Shown: positions 9,279 to 18,012, counted from the first letter of the stretch. The stretch: 64,000 bases of DNA from Gemmatimonadota bacterium (GCA_007121455.1 SKKN01000006.1:62001-126000), one strand, 5' to 3'. Notes: generated by a model from the sequence alone, not told the origin. Numbers and translations: made by a program.

Positions 9279-9647
9279 CCGCTTTCTCGCGAGTTTGCGA
9301 CCTTCCGAGTGCAGGGACTCCCCACGACCGCTCCGGACTCCTCCGGCTCCTTCCCACATGGTTCCTCGCTGTGTTTGGGCTTCCTGGATCCTCACCTTGG
9401 AACTGCAAGCCTCCCCCATGCGCCGGGGAGCCGGAGAGCCTCTCCAGGCTCCGCCGGGCGTGGAGGGTGAAACCTCCACAGGCGGCTCGGGGTTCCGCTC
9501 CCGCGACCCCAGGGGACCCGGCCCCTGCAGTCCGGTGAGAGCGGAACTCCAACGCGGCACAAGCGAACGAAGATGCGGCGAGCGGGTTAAAACCCCATCT
9601 TTGCCTACTTTCGCCCGTGCGTGGATCCGTCAAGGAGCGAACACACC
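9279..9647. other. 369 bp divergent intergenic region with stable hairpins
   Basis: No convincing gene. The most structured part is 9451-9485: CCGCC (9451-9455) pairs with GGCGG (9481-9485), and inside it GTGGAGG (9460-9466) pairs with CCTCCAC (9473-9479) around a GTGAAA loop. A smaller GGAGA/TCTCC hairpin lies just before, at about 9433-9445. Neither has a T tract. GGGTTAAAACCCC at about 9584-9596 is near-palindromic. The region must hold the promoters of both flanking peptidase genes. Confidence 0.5.
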
Positions 9648-11132
9648 GTGAAGCGACTCTGTCCCACCATTTGCCTGCTCATCCTGCTCGCTGCTCATTC
9701 TACGCTGCAGGCGCAGGTCAGCCATGAGGAATACGAGGAGCGGAGGGCGACCCTCGTCGAACAGGCGGGAGAGGGAGTCCTCCTCCTGATGGGAAGCGCC
9801 GCGCCTCCACAGGACTACATCCACTTCTTCCAGAACTCCCCTTTCCTCTACCTGACCGGGTTTCGGGAGCCCGACGCGGTCGTGGTGATCGTGACCCAGG
9901 CCGGGGAGAGCGAGGAGACGATTTTCGTGAATCCGCGTGACCCGGCCACCGAGACCTGGGAGGGATACCGGGTTGGCCCGGAGAGAACGCTGGATCGGGT
10001 GGGGATCCCGGGCCGCTCCGTGGAAGAGCTTCCGGCCGTCATGGACTCTCTCCTTTCCGTGGGGCACGCGCTCGGGGTCGTCGGCGACGTGGAGCGTGAG
10101 GCCGAGATCCTGAGCCATGACACCCAGCGGCTCCTCCGTCTGATCGGCGACAGGGACATCGAGATTGCGAAGCACACGGGGACGGTCGCTCGCATGAGGG
10201 AGGTGAAGAGCGAAGCGGAGCTGGATCTCCTCCGGCGCTCCGCAGAGATCACTTCGCGGGCCCATCACGATCTCATGCGTAAGATGGAGCCGGGACTGAA
10301 CGAGTTCGAGCTGCAGGCACTCGCGGAGTTCACGTTCCGGCGGTACGGGGCCGATCGACCCGCGTTCGCGTCGATCGTCGGGTCGGGCCCGAACTCGACC
10401 GTCCTCCACTACAACGAGAATGACCGCTTCATCGAGGATGGCGACATCGTCAAGATCGACATCGGGGCCTCCTACCAGGGCTACGCGGCCGATGTGACCC
10501 GCTCGATCCCGGCGAACGGTGTCTTTTCCGAGGCACAGAGGGAGATCTATCAGATCGTCAGGGAGGCGCAGGCGGCTGCGGAAGAGGTGGCGGAGCCGGG
10601 TTCTCCGCGGGAGAGGATGTTCCAGGTGGCGAACCGGACCCTCGCTCAGGGGCTTGCCGGGGTTGGGCTCATCGAGGCACCCGGGGCGACGTTCGACTGC
10701 GAGGCGCCAAGCGGAGCACTTTCAGAGTGCCCACAGTGGTTCCTGTACTACATGCACGGCCTCAGCCACGGGATCGGCCTCGACGTCCACGATCCGTGGC
10801 CCGAGACGCTCGAGCCCGGCTCGGCCTTCACGATCGAGCCCGGGATCTACGTGCGTCCGAATCTCCTCGACATCATTCCGGATACGCCTCGGAACGAGGC
10901 GATGATCGACGCCATCCGTCCCGCCTTCGAGCGCTTCCGCGAGATCGGGGTCCGGATCGAGGACGACTACATCATGACGGAGGAGGGGCTCGAGTGGATC
11001 TCCCGGGTTCCGCGGGAGATCGACGAGGTGGAGGCTCTGATGGCGGAAGAGTGGGATGGGCCTGAGCCCAGGATGGCCGAGATGGTGGAGTGGTACAGGA
11101 AGTTCCGGCCTTTGGCGAACGAGTTGAGATAA
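9648..11132 (+). CDS. Secreted M24B-family Xaa-Pro aminopeptidase
   Basis: 494 aa from GTG 9648. An AAGGAG ribosome-binding site 8 bp upstream favours this over GTG 9621, and it gives a clean signal peptide (KRLCPTICLLILLAAHSTLQAQ). An N-terminal aminopeptidase-P domain (about 30-180) is followed by the pita-bread catalytic domain with all five metal ligands: two Asp in DIGASYQGYAADVTRS, His in MHGLSHGIGLDVHD, Glu in FTIEPGIYV and Glu in VRIEDDYIMT. It would cleave N-terminal residues before proline. With the divergent M28 enzyme it suggests extracytoplasmic peptide use. Confidence 0.9.
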   Translation: MKRLCPTICLLILLAAHSTLQAQVSHEEYEERRATLVEQAGEGVLLLMGSAAPPQDYIHFFQNSPFLYLTGFREPDAVVVIVTQAGESEETIFVNPRDPATETWEGYRVGPERTLDRVGIPGRSVEELPAVMDSLLSVGHALGVVGDVEREAEILSHDTQRLLRLIGDRDIEIAKHTGTVARMREVKSEAELDLLRRSAEITSRAHHDLMRKMEPGLNEFELQALAEFTFRRYGADRPAFASIVGSGPNSTVLHYNENDRFIEDGDIVKIDIGASYQGYAADVTRSIPANGVFSEAQREIYQIVREAQAAAEEVAEPGSPRERMFQVANRTLAQGLAGVGLIEAPGATFDCEAPSGALSECPQWFLYYMHGLSHGIGLDVHDPWPETLEPGSAFTIEPGIYVRPNLLDIIPDTPRNEAMIDAIRPAFERFREIGVRIEDDYIMTEEGLEWISRVPREIDEVEALMAEEWDGPEPRMAEMVEWYRKFRPLANELR

Positions 11133-11152
11133 CCTCCCGCCCGGGAGGGGAG
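11133..11152 (+). promoter_or_regulatory. Hairpin overlapping the ribosome-binding site of the PLC-like gene
   Basis: CCTCCC (11133-11138) pairs with GGGAGG (11143-11148) around GCCC. The right arm is part of the GGGAGGGGAG ribosome-binding site for the ATG at 11158, so folding would hide it from ribosomes. The hairpin begins directly after the stop codon of the upstream gene, so ribosomes ending there could open it. Confidence 0.45.
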
Positions 11153-11157
11153 TCCCT

Positions 11158-12135
11158 ATGCCTTGCGCGGCAACGCACCTTCATCTGGCCGACCGGATTC
11201 TCTCCCATTGGGAGGGGTCGCCGGAGCGCGCTCCATTCCCCCCGGGTCACCGGGAGTTGCGGGAGGCGTTCGTCCATGGAGTGATCGCTCCCGACATGGG
11301 CTTCGTTCCGGGTGTGGACCGGTTCGTCTCCGACCTCGCGCATTACTCCTCACCCGCCGACCTCACGAGACGGCTCGTAGACGGGGCACGGGGCATGCGC
11401 CAGGAGGCTTTTGCCTGGGGCTGGGCGAGCCACGTCATCGGAGATGTCGTGCTCCACCCCATGGTCGGCTGCGCCGTGGGCGAGCGTCTCTATGGCGACC
11501 GGGAACGGAGGATGGATGCGATCGAGGATCTCGCGACCCATGTAGGAATGGAGGTGGGGCTGGATCTCGCGCTCCTTCGGTCCCACTCCGCGGAGTCGGT
11601 CCCTCCCCCCAATCCCTTCTTCCTCGGAGCCGACGTGCGACACCTGGTCGATGCGCTCCAGGGCACGTACGGACTCGAGTGGAGCCCCCACCGGCTACTT
11701 CAGGAGCATCGCCGGGCGGTGGAGTTGACGGCCCTCTGGCCGTTTGCCCTCCGTACGCTCGCGAGGGGAGGTGCGCCGGAAGCTCGACCGGGCGGTCGCG
11801 GGGGAAGGATCGTTGCGGCTCTCACAGGATTCGTAGGTCGCCTTTCCCCCGGAGGAACGCCTCTGCGTGGGTTCCTCCGGCCGCTCGACCCTCCGGGCTG
11901 GCTCGTGAAGACTGTGCTCCGCTTCGGGGACGAGATCCTGGAACGGATGGATGAGCTCGTACAAGAGGGGCCGGGTCGATTGGAGAATCGGAATCTGGAA
12001 ACGGGCGAGGTATCCGGCCCCGGTCGTGGACACCTACCTTCGGATTGGATTGCGGCGGAGCTCAGGATCCGCTCGACCGGTCGAGAATCACTCTCGCTGC
12101 GGCCAGGTCCTGCATCGCCATCCCCAGCGATTTGA
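11158..12135 (+). CDS. Zinc-dependent phospholipase C family protein
   Basis: 325 aa, mostly helical. Conserved His and Asp residues of the zinc-PLC (PF00882-like) family appear in CAATHLHLADRI near the start, APDMGFVPG, DLAHYSS and AWGWASHVIGDVVLHPMVG. These are the metal-binding clusters of phospholipase C/nuclease-fold proteins. There is no signal peptide, so the usual secreted toxin role is unlikely; many such proteins of environmental bacteria are uncharacterised. The gene follows the M24 peptidase by 25 bp. Its last 74 bp overlap the convergent cyclodeaminase-like gene, and the low-complexity tail read there may not matter for function. Confidence 0.7.
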   Translation: MPCAATHLHLADRILSHWEGSPERAPFPPGHRELREAFVHGVIAPDMGFVPGVDRFVSDLAHYSSPADLTRRLVDGARGMRQEAFAWGWASHVIGDVVLHPMVGCAVGERLYGDRERRMDAIEDLATHVGMEVGLDLALLRSHSAESVPPPNPFFLGADVRHLVDALQGTYGLEWSPHRLLQEHRRAVELTALWPFALRTLARGGAPEARPGGRGGRIVAALTGFVGRLSPGGTPLRGFLRPLDPPGWLVKTVLRFGDEILERMDELVQEGPGRLENRNLETGEVSGPGRGHLPSDWIAAELRIRSTGRESLSLRPGPASPSPAI

Positions 12136-13027
12136 AGATCGTGATCTCCTTCGGGCTCCCACGCCCCGGAGCCTCCCCTTCCAGGACCTCGCCGAGCTCC
12201 GCGATGAGGTGGGAGTCCTCGACCGCACCTTCCGCGATCGGGATGAGCAGGTCACCGGCCTCGGCGAGCGCCGACTCTCGCGAGTCGGCGTAGAACCGGG
12301 CGCTCCGGACCGTCTCCGTGTCCAGCTCCCGGGTCCGGGCCGTGCTTGCGCCCACGGCATTGATGTGAGCTCCCTCGGCGATCCAGCCGCGCTCGATCAC
12401 GGGTTTCGGGGAGGCGGTCACCGTGCAGATGATCGAGGCTCCCCGGACCGCCTCTGCTGGAGATCCGGCGGCCTGCACGGGAACCGAGTGCCGACGGGAT
12501 GCTTCATGGGCGAAGAACTCCCGGTGAGCTGTGGTCGGACTCCAGACACGGACTCTGCGGAGCGGCCGGACGTGGAGGACGGCCTCGAGGTGGCTCCTGG
12601 CTTGGACCCCGGAGCCGAGGATCGCAAGCTCGTCCGCGCCTTCTCTGGCGAGCAGGCGAGTCGCCGCGGCGCTGGCGGCAGCCGTCCGGATCGCGGTTAC
12701 GGGAGCGGCGTCGATGAGCCCGGACAGGGTCCCGTCACCGGAATCGAACAGAACGAGGATCCCCTGGTGCGACTCGAGCCCCTTTCGGTGGTTGTCGGGA
12801 AAGAGGGTGAGAAGCTTCGCACCGAGGGTACCGGGCTTCAGGATCGCACCCGGCTTCACGAGAAAGGAGCCGACTTCGTTCGGGAGTTGGAGCACCGTAC
12901 GGAGAGGCTGGATCACCTCTCCACGCGCGAGGCTGCGGAACGCCTCCTCCATCGCTTCGATGCACGCTGCCATGGGGAGGAGCTCGGGGACTCTCTCGGA
13001 CGGGACCACCGTGACGGAGTCGAGCAA
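12062..13027 (-). CDS. Ornithine cyclodeaminase / mu-crystallin family protein
   Basis: 321 aa from a TTG start at 13027. GAGGAG lies 7 bp upstream and the family's N-terminus begins there; the 55 extra upstream codons look non-coding. The Rossmann motif is ELAILGSGVQARSHLEAV, the substrate-side signature is GAKLLTLFPDNHRKGLESHQG and the C-terminus has TIFKSLGMAMQDLAAA. Family members reduce or cyclise amino acids (ornithine, lysine, ketimines, alanine) with NAD(P). The flavin amine oxidase gene lies 11 bp upstream on the same strand, so the two may act on one amino acid or imine. The substrate cannot be read from sequence. Confidence 0.85.
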   Translation of the reverse strand: MLDSVTVVPSERVPELLPMAACIEAMEEAFRSLARGEVIQPLRTVLQLPNEVGSFLVKPGAILKPGTLGAKLLTLFPDNHRKGLESHQGILVLFDSGDGTLSGLIDAAPVTAIRTAAASAAATRLLAREGADELAILGSGVQARSHLEAVLHVRPLRRVRVWSPTTAHREFFAHEASRRHSVPVQAAGSPAEAVRGASIICTVTASPKPVIERGWIAEGAHINAVGASTARTRELDTETVRSARFYADSRESALAEAGDLLIPIAEGAVEDSHLIAELGEVLEGEAPGRGSPKEITIFKSLGMAMQDLAAARVILDRSSGS

Positions 13028-13038
13028 GGGACGTCTCC

Positions 13039-14208
13039 TCAGGCCTGTGGGTTGATCGCGCGGCCTCGGGTGCCGTCGCCGAATCGCTCGATCATGAAGG
13101 GGCTCAGGTCTTCCGTGCTCTCCGCACCTGCGGCCCACTCGGCGACGAGCTCGCCGACGGTCACGGACAGCTTGAATCCGTGTCCCGAGCATGCGCTCAC
13201 GACCAGGACGTGTGGCGTGTCGGGGTGCTCATCCAGCACGAAATGCCGATCGGGCGTGTTCGTGTACAGACAGACGGCCGTGGCAGCGGGCCGCACGCCG
13301 GCGTCCGGGATCAGCATCGACAGCAGCTCCATCAGCCGCTCGATCTCCCGGGGTCGGACCGTTCGGTCCACCTGGTCCGGATCGGTAGACTCGCCTCCCT
13401 GGTGGAGGCCGATCCGTATGCCGTTGCCCAGGTCGGGGACGATGTAGGCCATCTGGTCCGGCTCGTGCTCCCAGAGCGCGAGCGGCATGCGCTCGCTGCC
13501 GAAGGCGTCGGGGTCCCGGGTCGGATCGAACCAGCATGCGACTTGCCGTTCGACGGTGAGCGGGAGTTGAAGATCGGGGCCGGTGAGCCGGTCGATCCAC
13601 GGACCGGCAGCGAGCACCGCCCGGGCGGCATGGTACGTGCCTTGACCCGTCCGTACCCGGACCCCGGTGGAGTCTGCCTCCCATTCCCGAACCGGCTCGT
13701 CGAACCGGAGCTCGGCTCCCGCCCTCCGCGCCGCCTCGAGCAGCACCTCGATGCACAGCTCCGGGAAGAGGAGGCCCGCCCCCGGTTCGTAGATCGCCAC
13801 CTGATCCCTCCCGATCCGGATCCGCGGATGCCTCCGGGCTGCCTCGGCCGGGGCGAGGATCTCGTGTGGGATTTCGCCTTCTCGTGCGCTGGCCATGGTC
13901 CGTTGCACGAGGGACCCGTCTTCCGAGCCGACGGTGAGCCCGCCCGTGACGCGAAGAAGCTCCCGGCCGGACTCCTCCTCCAGCCTCCGCCAGCTCGCGT
14001 AGGCGCGGCGCAGGAGAGGGAGGTACGACGCACCCTCGAAGTACGCTTGCCGGATGATTCGCGCGTCACCATGGCTCGATCCGTAGGGGTGTGGTGGCGC
14101 GAACCGGTCCAGCCCGATTACCCGGAAGCCGCGCGTCTGGAGTGCGTGCGCGGCGGCGGAGCCCATCGCTCCGAGTCCGAGCACGATGACGTCGACCTCC
14201 CGACCCAT
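13039..14208 (-). CDS. FAD-dependent amine oxidase, monomeric sarcosine oxidase / N-methyltryptophan oxidase type
   Basis: 389 aa from ATG 14208. The frame is open for a further 425 codons upstream, but that part is antisense to another gene and not protein-like. The dinucleotide-binding motif VIVLGLGAMGSAAAHAL opens the protein, followed by HGDARIIRQAYFEG and, near residue 320, AVCLYTNTPDRHFVLD, whose Cys matches the covalent flavin Cys of monomeric sarcosine oxidase. ACSGHGFKLSVTVGEL closes the FAD site. It would oxidise a secondary amine to an imine with release of peroxide. The downstream cyclodeaminase-like reductase is a plausible partner. Confidence 0.87.
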   Translation of the reverse strand: MGREVDVIVLGLGAMGSAAAHALQTRGFRVIGLDRFAPPHPYGSSHGDARIIRQAYFEGASYLPLLRRAYASWRRLEEESGRELLRVTGGLTVGSEDGSLVQRTMASAREGEIPHEILAPAEAARRHPRIRIGRDQVAIYEPGAGLLFPELCIEVLLEAARRAGAELRFDEPVREWEADSTGVRVRTGQGTYHAARAVLAAGPWIDRLTGPDLQLPLTVERQVACWFDPTRDPDAFGSERMPLALWEHEPDQMAYIVPDLGNGIRIGLHQGGESTDPDQVDRTVRPREIERLMELLSMLIPDAGVRPAATAVCLYTNTPDRHFVLDEHPDTPHVLVVSACSGHGFKLSVTVGELVAEWAAGAESTEDLSPFMIERFGDGTRGRAINPQA

Positions 14209-14341
14209 GGGTTCTCTCTTCGTGAGTGACCGTGAAAGCAAAGGGCCCCGACTCCATTCTGGGGTGCCCCAGCCTCGGGAGCCAGTCATTCGAGCTGAAC
14301 GCTGTTCGGCTCCTGGGTCGCCTGATCCCGGATCTATCGGT

Positions 14342-14363
14342 CTCTCGAACGGTACTTCGAGAG
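14342..14363. promoter_or_regulatory. Perfect 8-bp inverted repeat in a divergent promoter region
   Basis: CTCTCGAA (14342-14349) and TTCGAGAG (14356-14363) are perfect complements with a 6 bp spacer. It lies between the amine oxidase gene (minus) and the DUF3810 gene (plus), so a shared operator is possible. No T tract follows, so a terminator is unlikely. Confidence 0.4.
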
Positions 14364-14421
14364 GCGGGTGCGAGCCGCCCGTCCGAGCCGAATCGAACGC
14401 GGAGCGTGGGGAGAGAATGCG

Positions 14422-15675
14422 ATGATCCAGGGGCCGGAGGCCGGGCATGAGGACCGGGCGCCGACCGAGCCGCTGCCGGTTCGTCGGGCCGTGGTTTCGG
14501 TCGCATTGGGTGCGGCCGCCTACGGACTCTTCGTCCTCCTCCGGCGCCAGCCCGGCCACCCGCTCCAGGAGGTCGTGACCGCCCCGGGAGCGGCTGTCTC
14601 GAGCGTGCTCGGGCGACTCTCGTCGCTCTCCCCTGTCCCCGTCGCGGAACTGGGCCTCCTGCTGCTCCTCCTGCTCTGGGGGTTCACCTTCGCTCGAGCG
14701 CTCGGGCGAACACGGAGCGGTGGGGGAGGCGCCCGCCGAGCCTTGGGCGCGGGCGGACTGCGGGTCGTATCGGATATCGGCCTTCTCGCCTTCTTTTTCT
14801 ATGCGCTCTGGGGCTTCGGGTATGCGGCCGGACCGCTCGACGAGAGGTTGGGCCTCGATCGCGCACCCATCTCCCCACACGAGGTGCGGGGGCTCGCGGA
14901 GGAGATGGTGCGAGCGGCGAACGAGGAATATCTGCGAATCCACGGCTCGCCGGATGCAGGCGTCCCCACATCGGTCTCCTCGAACCCCGGACCGCTGGCC
15001 GCCGCGCTGGACGAGGGCTGGCGGCTCGCCGGGGCCGAGCTCGGCCTGGATGGGCTGCGGACCTACCGCCACGCCCCACCCCGGACCCTTCGACTCGGAT
15101 CGCCGATCCGCCATCTCGGGGTGTCCGGCATCTACGTCCCCTTCACCGGTGAAGCCTTCGTCCTCCACGACCTGCCCGCGGTTGCACTCGGAAAGGCCCT
15201 CGCCCACGAGACGGCGCACCAGAGAGGGGTCGCTCACGAGTCGGACGCGAACTTCCTGGGGTACGTCGTGGCCTCCCGGTCCCCCGATCCTCTCCTTCGC
15301 TACTCGGCCTATGTCTTCGCCCAGAGGCAGCTTCTCAACGCCCTCGCCCGCACGGACCCGGAGGCCCGGGACGCCTTGGCGGAAGAGCGCCTTCCCGGCG
15401 TCCAGCGCGATGCAATCGACCTCAGGCGCTTCTGGCAGCGGGTAGAGGGTATGGGGACCCGCCTCGGTACGCAGGTGAATCACGCCTACCTCCAGCAGCA
15501 GGGGATCCCGGAGGGTGTCCAGAGCTATGGAGGGAGCTTGACCTCCCTCGTGCGGTACGCTCGGAGTCGGGGAGGGACGCTACTTGCTCTCGACGGGGCC
15601 GCGGCAGAGGTCGCCGACAGCAGTGTAGAGGAGGAATCGGGACGTGGGGACGCAGCGACGGGAGGATCACGGTGA
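14422..15675 (+). CDS. DUF3810-family membrane protein with a HExxH-like metal motif
   Basis: 417 aa from ATG 14422, preceded by GGGGAGAG. There are about three membrane segments in the first 140 residues (around 22-37, 75-97 and 112-130), then a soluble domain. LAHETAHQRGVAHESDANF (about residues 255-273) gives a HETAH motif plus a downstream Glu, as in zincin-type metallopeptidases; the first-turn residues fit HExxH exactly (H-E-T-A-H). The family is known only as DUF3810, so peptidase activity is inference. The stop overlaps the start of hemG by 4 bp (GTGA), implying translational coupling with haem synthesis, which is unexplained. Confidence 0.75.
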   Translation: MIQGPEAGHEDRAPTEPLPVRRAVVSVALGAAAYGLFVLLRRQPGHPLQEVVTAPGAAVSSVLGRLSSLSPVPVAELGLLLLLLLWGFTFARALGRTRSGGGGARRALGAGGLRVVSDIGLLAFFFYALWGFGYAAGPLDERLGLDRAPISPHEVRGLAEEMVRAANEEYLRIHGSPDAGVPTSVSSNPGPLAAALDEGWRLAGAELGLDGLRTYRHAPPRTLRLGSPIRHLGVSGIYVPFTGEAFVLHDLPAVALGKALAHETAHQRGVAHESDANFLGYVVASRSPDPLLRYSAYVFAQRQLLNALARTDPEARDALAEERLPGVQRDAIDLRRFWQRVEGMGTRLGTQVNHAYLQQQGIPEGVQSYGGSLTSLVRYARSRGGTLLALDGAAAEVADSSVEEESGRGDAATGGSR

Positions 15676-16970
15676 TCGGGATCGTGGGGGGAGGTCTGAG
15701 CGGGCTCGCGCTGGGGCTCGCGCTCCGGGAGCGGGGAGTGGACGTCGTCGTGCTCGAGGGGGACGAGAGAGCCGGAGGTGTGATCCGCTCGAGCCAGGTG
15801 GAAGGGAGGGTTCTCGATCATGGACCCCAGAGGGCGCGGCTGAGTCCGGAGGTCAAGGCGCTCGTCACGCAGCTCGGATTGACGGAACGCATTCTGGAAG
15901 CACCTCCGGAGCTCCCTCTGTACGTATTCCGGAAGGGAAGGCTGAGGGCGGTTCCCTTCAACGTCCCCGAGTTCCTGCGGTCTGATCTCCTTTCCCTCCG
16001 GGGCCGAGCGCGAGTGTTGCTGGAGCCGGTCACCGGTGGAGTCGACGACGATGAGACGGTCGGTGCGTTCTTTCGGCGGAAGTTGGGAGACGAGGCGTAC
16101 CTGGCCCTGGCAGGCCCCCTCTTCGGCGGACTCTACGGCTCCGATCCCGACGAAATGTACACCCGTCACGCTCTTGCGGAGCTCCTCGCCGGCCTGGGTG
16201 TGCGGAGGAGTCTCCTCGTTCGCTACCTCCAGGGAGCCCTGAGTCGGGCCGGCCGGATTCCAGCGGTAACCTTCGTGGGCGGGATGGAGGAGCTGCCTCG
16301 GGCGATGGCCGATGCCCTCGGCTCCACTCTACACCTCGACACTCCGGTCGACGACCTGGCGCCCCGGGGGGCCGGGTGGACGATCCGATCCGGGGAACGG
16401 GAATGGGATGTGGAGAGAGTCGTGATGACGACACCCGCGGGCATCACCGCTCGCTTGCTCGAGGGAGTGGCCCCCGGAGTCGCTGAGCGCATCCACAGGC
16501 TCGACTACAACCGCCTCGCGCTCGTTCACCTGGTCTCGGAGTGCAATCTCCACGGATGGGGCTTCCAGGTCGCGCTCGAAGAAGAACTCCGAACCCGGGG
16601 CGTCACATGGAACGCGTCGATCTTCGGGAGAGATGGAATCTACACGGCGTTTCTCGGCGATCCGGGGCCCGACCTCGGGCACGACGCGGAGATCGCGCGG
16701 AAGGAGTTCCGTGAAATCACGGGGTGCGAAGCGCGTGTCCTCTCCGTCGACACCGCGGAGATCCCGGCCTGGAACCGAAGCTGGGCGGCTGTGGACGAGC
16801 CGTGGGATCTGCCTGCGGGCCTGCATCTCTTCGCGAACTGGGAATCTCGGGTGGGGATCCCGGCACGGATCCGGAAAGCCGGGGCCCTCGCTCGAACGCT
16901 CTCCGCGGAAGGGTCGTCGCCCTCCTCCCACGACCTCACATCGAGTTCGCCGGGCGCGACACGGCGTTGA
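15672..16970 (+). CDS. hemG: Protoporphyrinogen/coproporphyrinogen oxidase (HemY type)
   Basis: 432 aa, GTG start overlapping the upstream stop. The N-terminal FAD-binding motif IGIVGGGLSGLALGLAL is followed by LEGDERAGGVIRS. PLFGGLYGSDPDEM is typical of the oxygen-dependent oxidase family, and the C-terminal flavin motif is FANWESRVGIPARIRKAG. It oxidises (copro)porphyrinogen III to the porphyrin by removing six electrons; which of the two it prefers is not decided here. The gene is convergent with hemH, and their 3' ends overlap by 35 bp. It is somewhat shorter than the usual 450-480 aa. Confidence 0.88.
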   Translation: MIGIVGGGLSGLALGLALRERGVDVVVLEGDERAGGVIRSSQVEGRVLDHGPQRARLSPEVKALVTQLGLTERILEAPPELPLYVFRKGRLRAVPFNVPEFLRSDLLSLRGRARVLLEPVTGGVDDDETVGAFFRRKLGDEAYLALAGPLFGGLYGSDPDEMYTRHALAELLAGLGVRRSLLVRYLQGALSRAGRIPAVTFVGGMEELPRAMADALGSTLHLDTPVDDLAPRGAGWTIRSGEREWDVERVVMTTPAGITARLLEGVAPGVAERIHRLDYNRLALVHLVSECNLHGWGFQVALEEELRTRGVTWNASIFGRDGIYTAFLGDPGPDLGHDAEIARKEFREITGCEARVLSVDTAEIPAWNRSWAAVDEPWDLPAGLHLFANWESRVGIPARIRKAGALARTLSAEGSSPSSHDLTSSSPGATRR

Positions 16971-18012
16971 GGCAGTAGGTTCCCGGCGTCGGTCGGCACC
17001 TACAGCGGCCCCACGTCAGATCACCCGATTCGGGGAGGGTCTCACCCGAGGCTCGAAGCAGCGGCTCGACGAGGTCGGCCAAGACGACCGCGAAGCGCGG
17101 ATCGTCGTGCGGAACCGGCACCCGATGAAAGCGGAGCCCGACCTCCTCCGCCTCCTCTCGGAGGTCGTGATCCAGCTCGGCGAGGGTTTCGGATTGCTCG
17201 TGCATGAAGCTGACGGGCACGACCACGACGACATCGGCGTCCACCTCCCGGATCACGGTCTCCACATCCGGTTGGGTCCATTCGATCCCGCGGTTCGTGT
17301 GGTTCTGGTATCCGATGACGTGGTCCTCGACCCCCAGCTCCCGGGCGATCGCCCGGCAGGATTCCTCCGCGTATGCCTGGTAGCGGACCCCCTCGTGGAT
17401 GTATTTCATCGGGGTGCCGTGGGCCGAGAAGACGAGCTTCACGCCGGCCTGGGTCAGATCGAGGCCATCCGCCTCGACGGATGCACGGATCCCGTCCGCT
17501 CGGATCGAGGTGTAGAGGGGGTGGCGGTGCCATCCGGTCACCGCGGAGAACGGGACGTCCCAGTCGAGGGTCCCGACCTCCTTCTCGACCGCGTCCAGAG
17601 CGGCGATCGTCGTGGAAGCGCCGCAAAGCGGATAGACGGGAAGGCCGACGAGCTGTTCGATGTCGTCCTCTCGCGCGGCGCGGACCGCAGCGGAGATCAG
17701 GGGATCGGTGAACTGCATCGCCGGGTAGGTCCGCGCGTCGTGCCCTCTGCTCCGGAGCTCGTCCTCGACGGCGCGGGCCTGCTGGGTCGCCTGCCGGTTC
17801 AGGGGAGACGCTCCGATTTTGCGGTACTCCTCGATGAGGCCGGGCGCCCGGCGCTCGGCGAGCTCCCGGCTCCGGCGGCGAGCAGCCTCCGGGGAGACGT
17901 CACCCTCGAGACTCGCGTTCGTCAGGAAAATGCGCTCGAGGAAGGGTACGACCTCTTCCTCGGTCGCGTCTTCGGGCTCCCCGAAGTTGAGGACGACCAC
18001 TCCGATCTTCAT
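16936..18012 (-). CDS. hemH: Ferrochelatase with a cysteine-rich C-terminus
   Basis: 358 aa from ATG 18012, which overlaps the hemE stop by 4 bp (ATGA). Family signatures are VVVLNFGEPED at the start, MQFTDPLI, LVFSAHGTPMKY with the active-site His, GYQNHTNRG, and SFMHEQSETLAELDHDL with the catalytic-side Glu. It inserts Fe(II) into a porphyrin at the membrane face. The last 25 residues contain WGRCRCRPTPGTYCLN, three closely spaced Cys resembling the C-terminal [2Fe-2S] ligands seen in some bacterial and animal ferrochelatases. The fourth ligand would have to come from an internal Cys, for example in YPLCGAST or EESCRA. Confidence 0.92.
   Translation of the reverse strand: MKIGVVVLNFGEPEDATEEEVVPFLERIFLTNASLEGDVSPEAARRRSRELAERRAPGLIEEYRKIGASPLNRQATQQARAVEDELRSRGHDARTYPAMQFTDPLISAAVRAAREDDIEQLVGLPVYPLCGASTTIAALDAVEKEVGTLDWDVPFSAVTGWHRHPLYTSIRADGIRASVEADGLDLTQAGVKLVFSAHGTPMKYIHEGVRYQAYAEESCRAIARELGVEDHVIGYQNHTNRGIEWTQPDVETVIREVDADVVVVVPVSFMHEQSETLAELDHDLREEAEEVGLRFHRVPVPHDDPRFAVVLADLVEPLLRASGETLPESGDLTWGRCRCRPTPGTYCLNAVSRPANSM

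Noticed and set aside
9279-9560. N-terminal 94 codons of the M28 peptidase frame
   Set aside because: They would precede a perfect signal peptide and carry no protein-like composition; the start at 9278 is preferred.
14209-15483. A 425-codon N-terminal extension of the amine oxidase on the minus strand
   Set aside because: The extension is antisense to the DUF3810 gene, is low in complexity and lacks any domain. The oxidase fold begins at ATG 14208.
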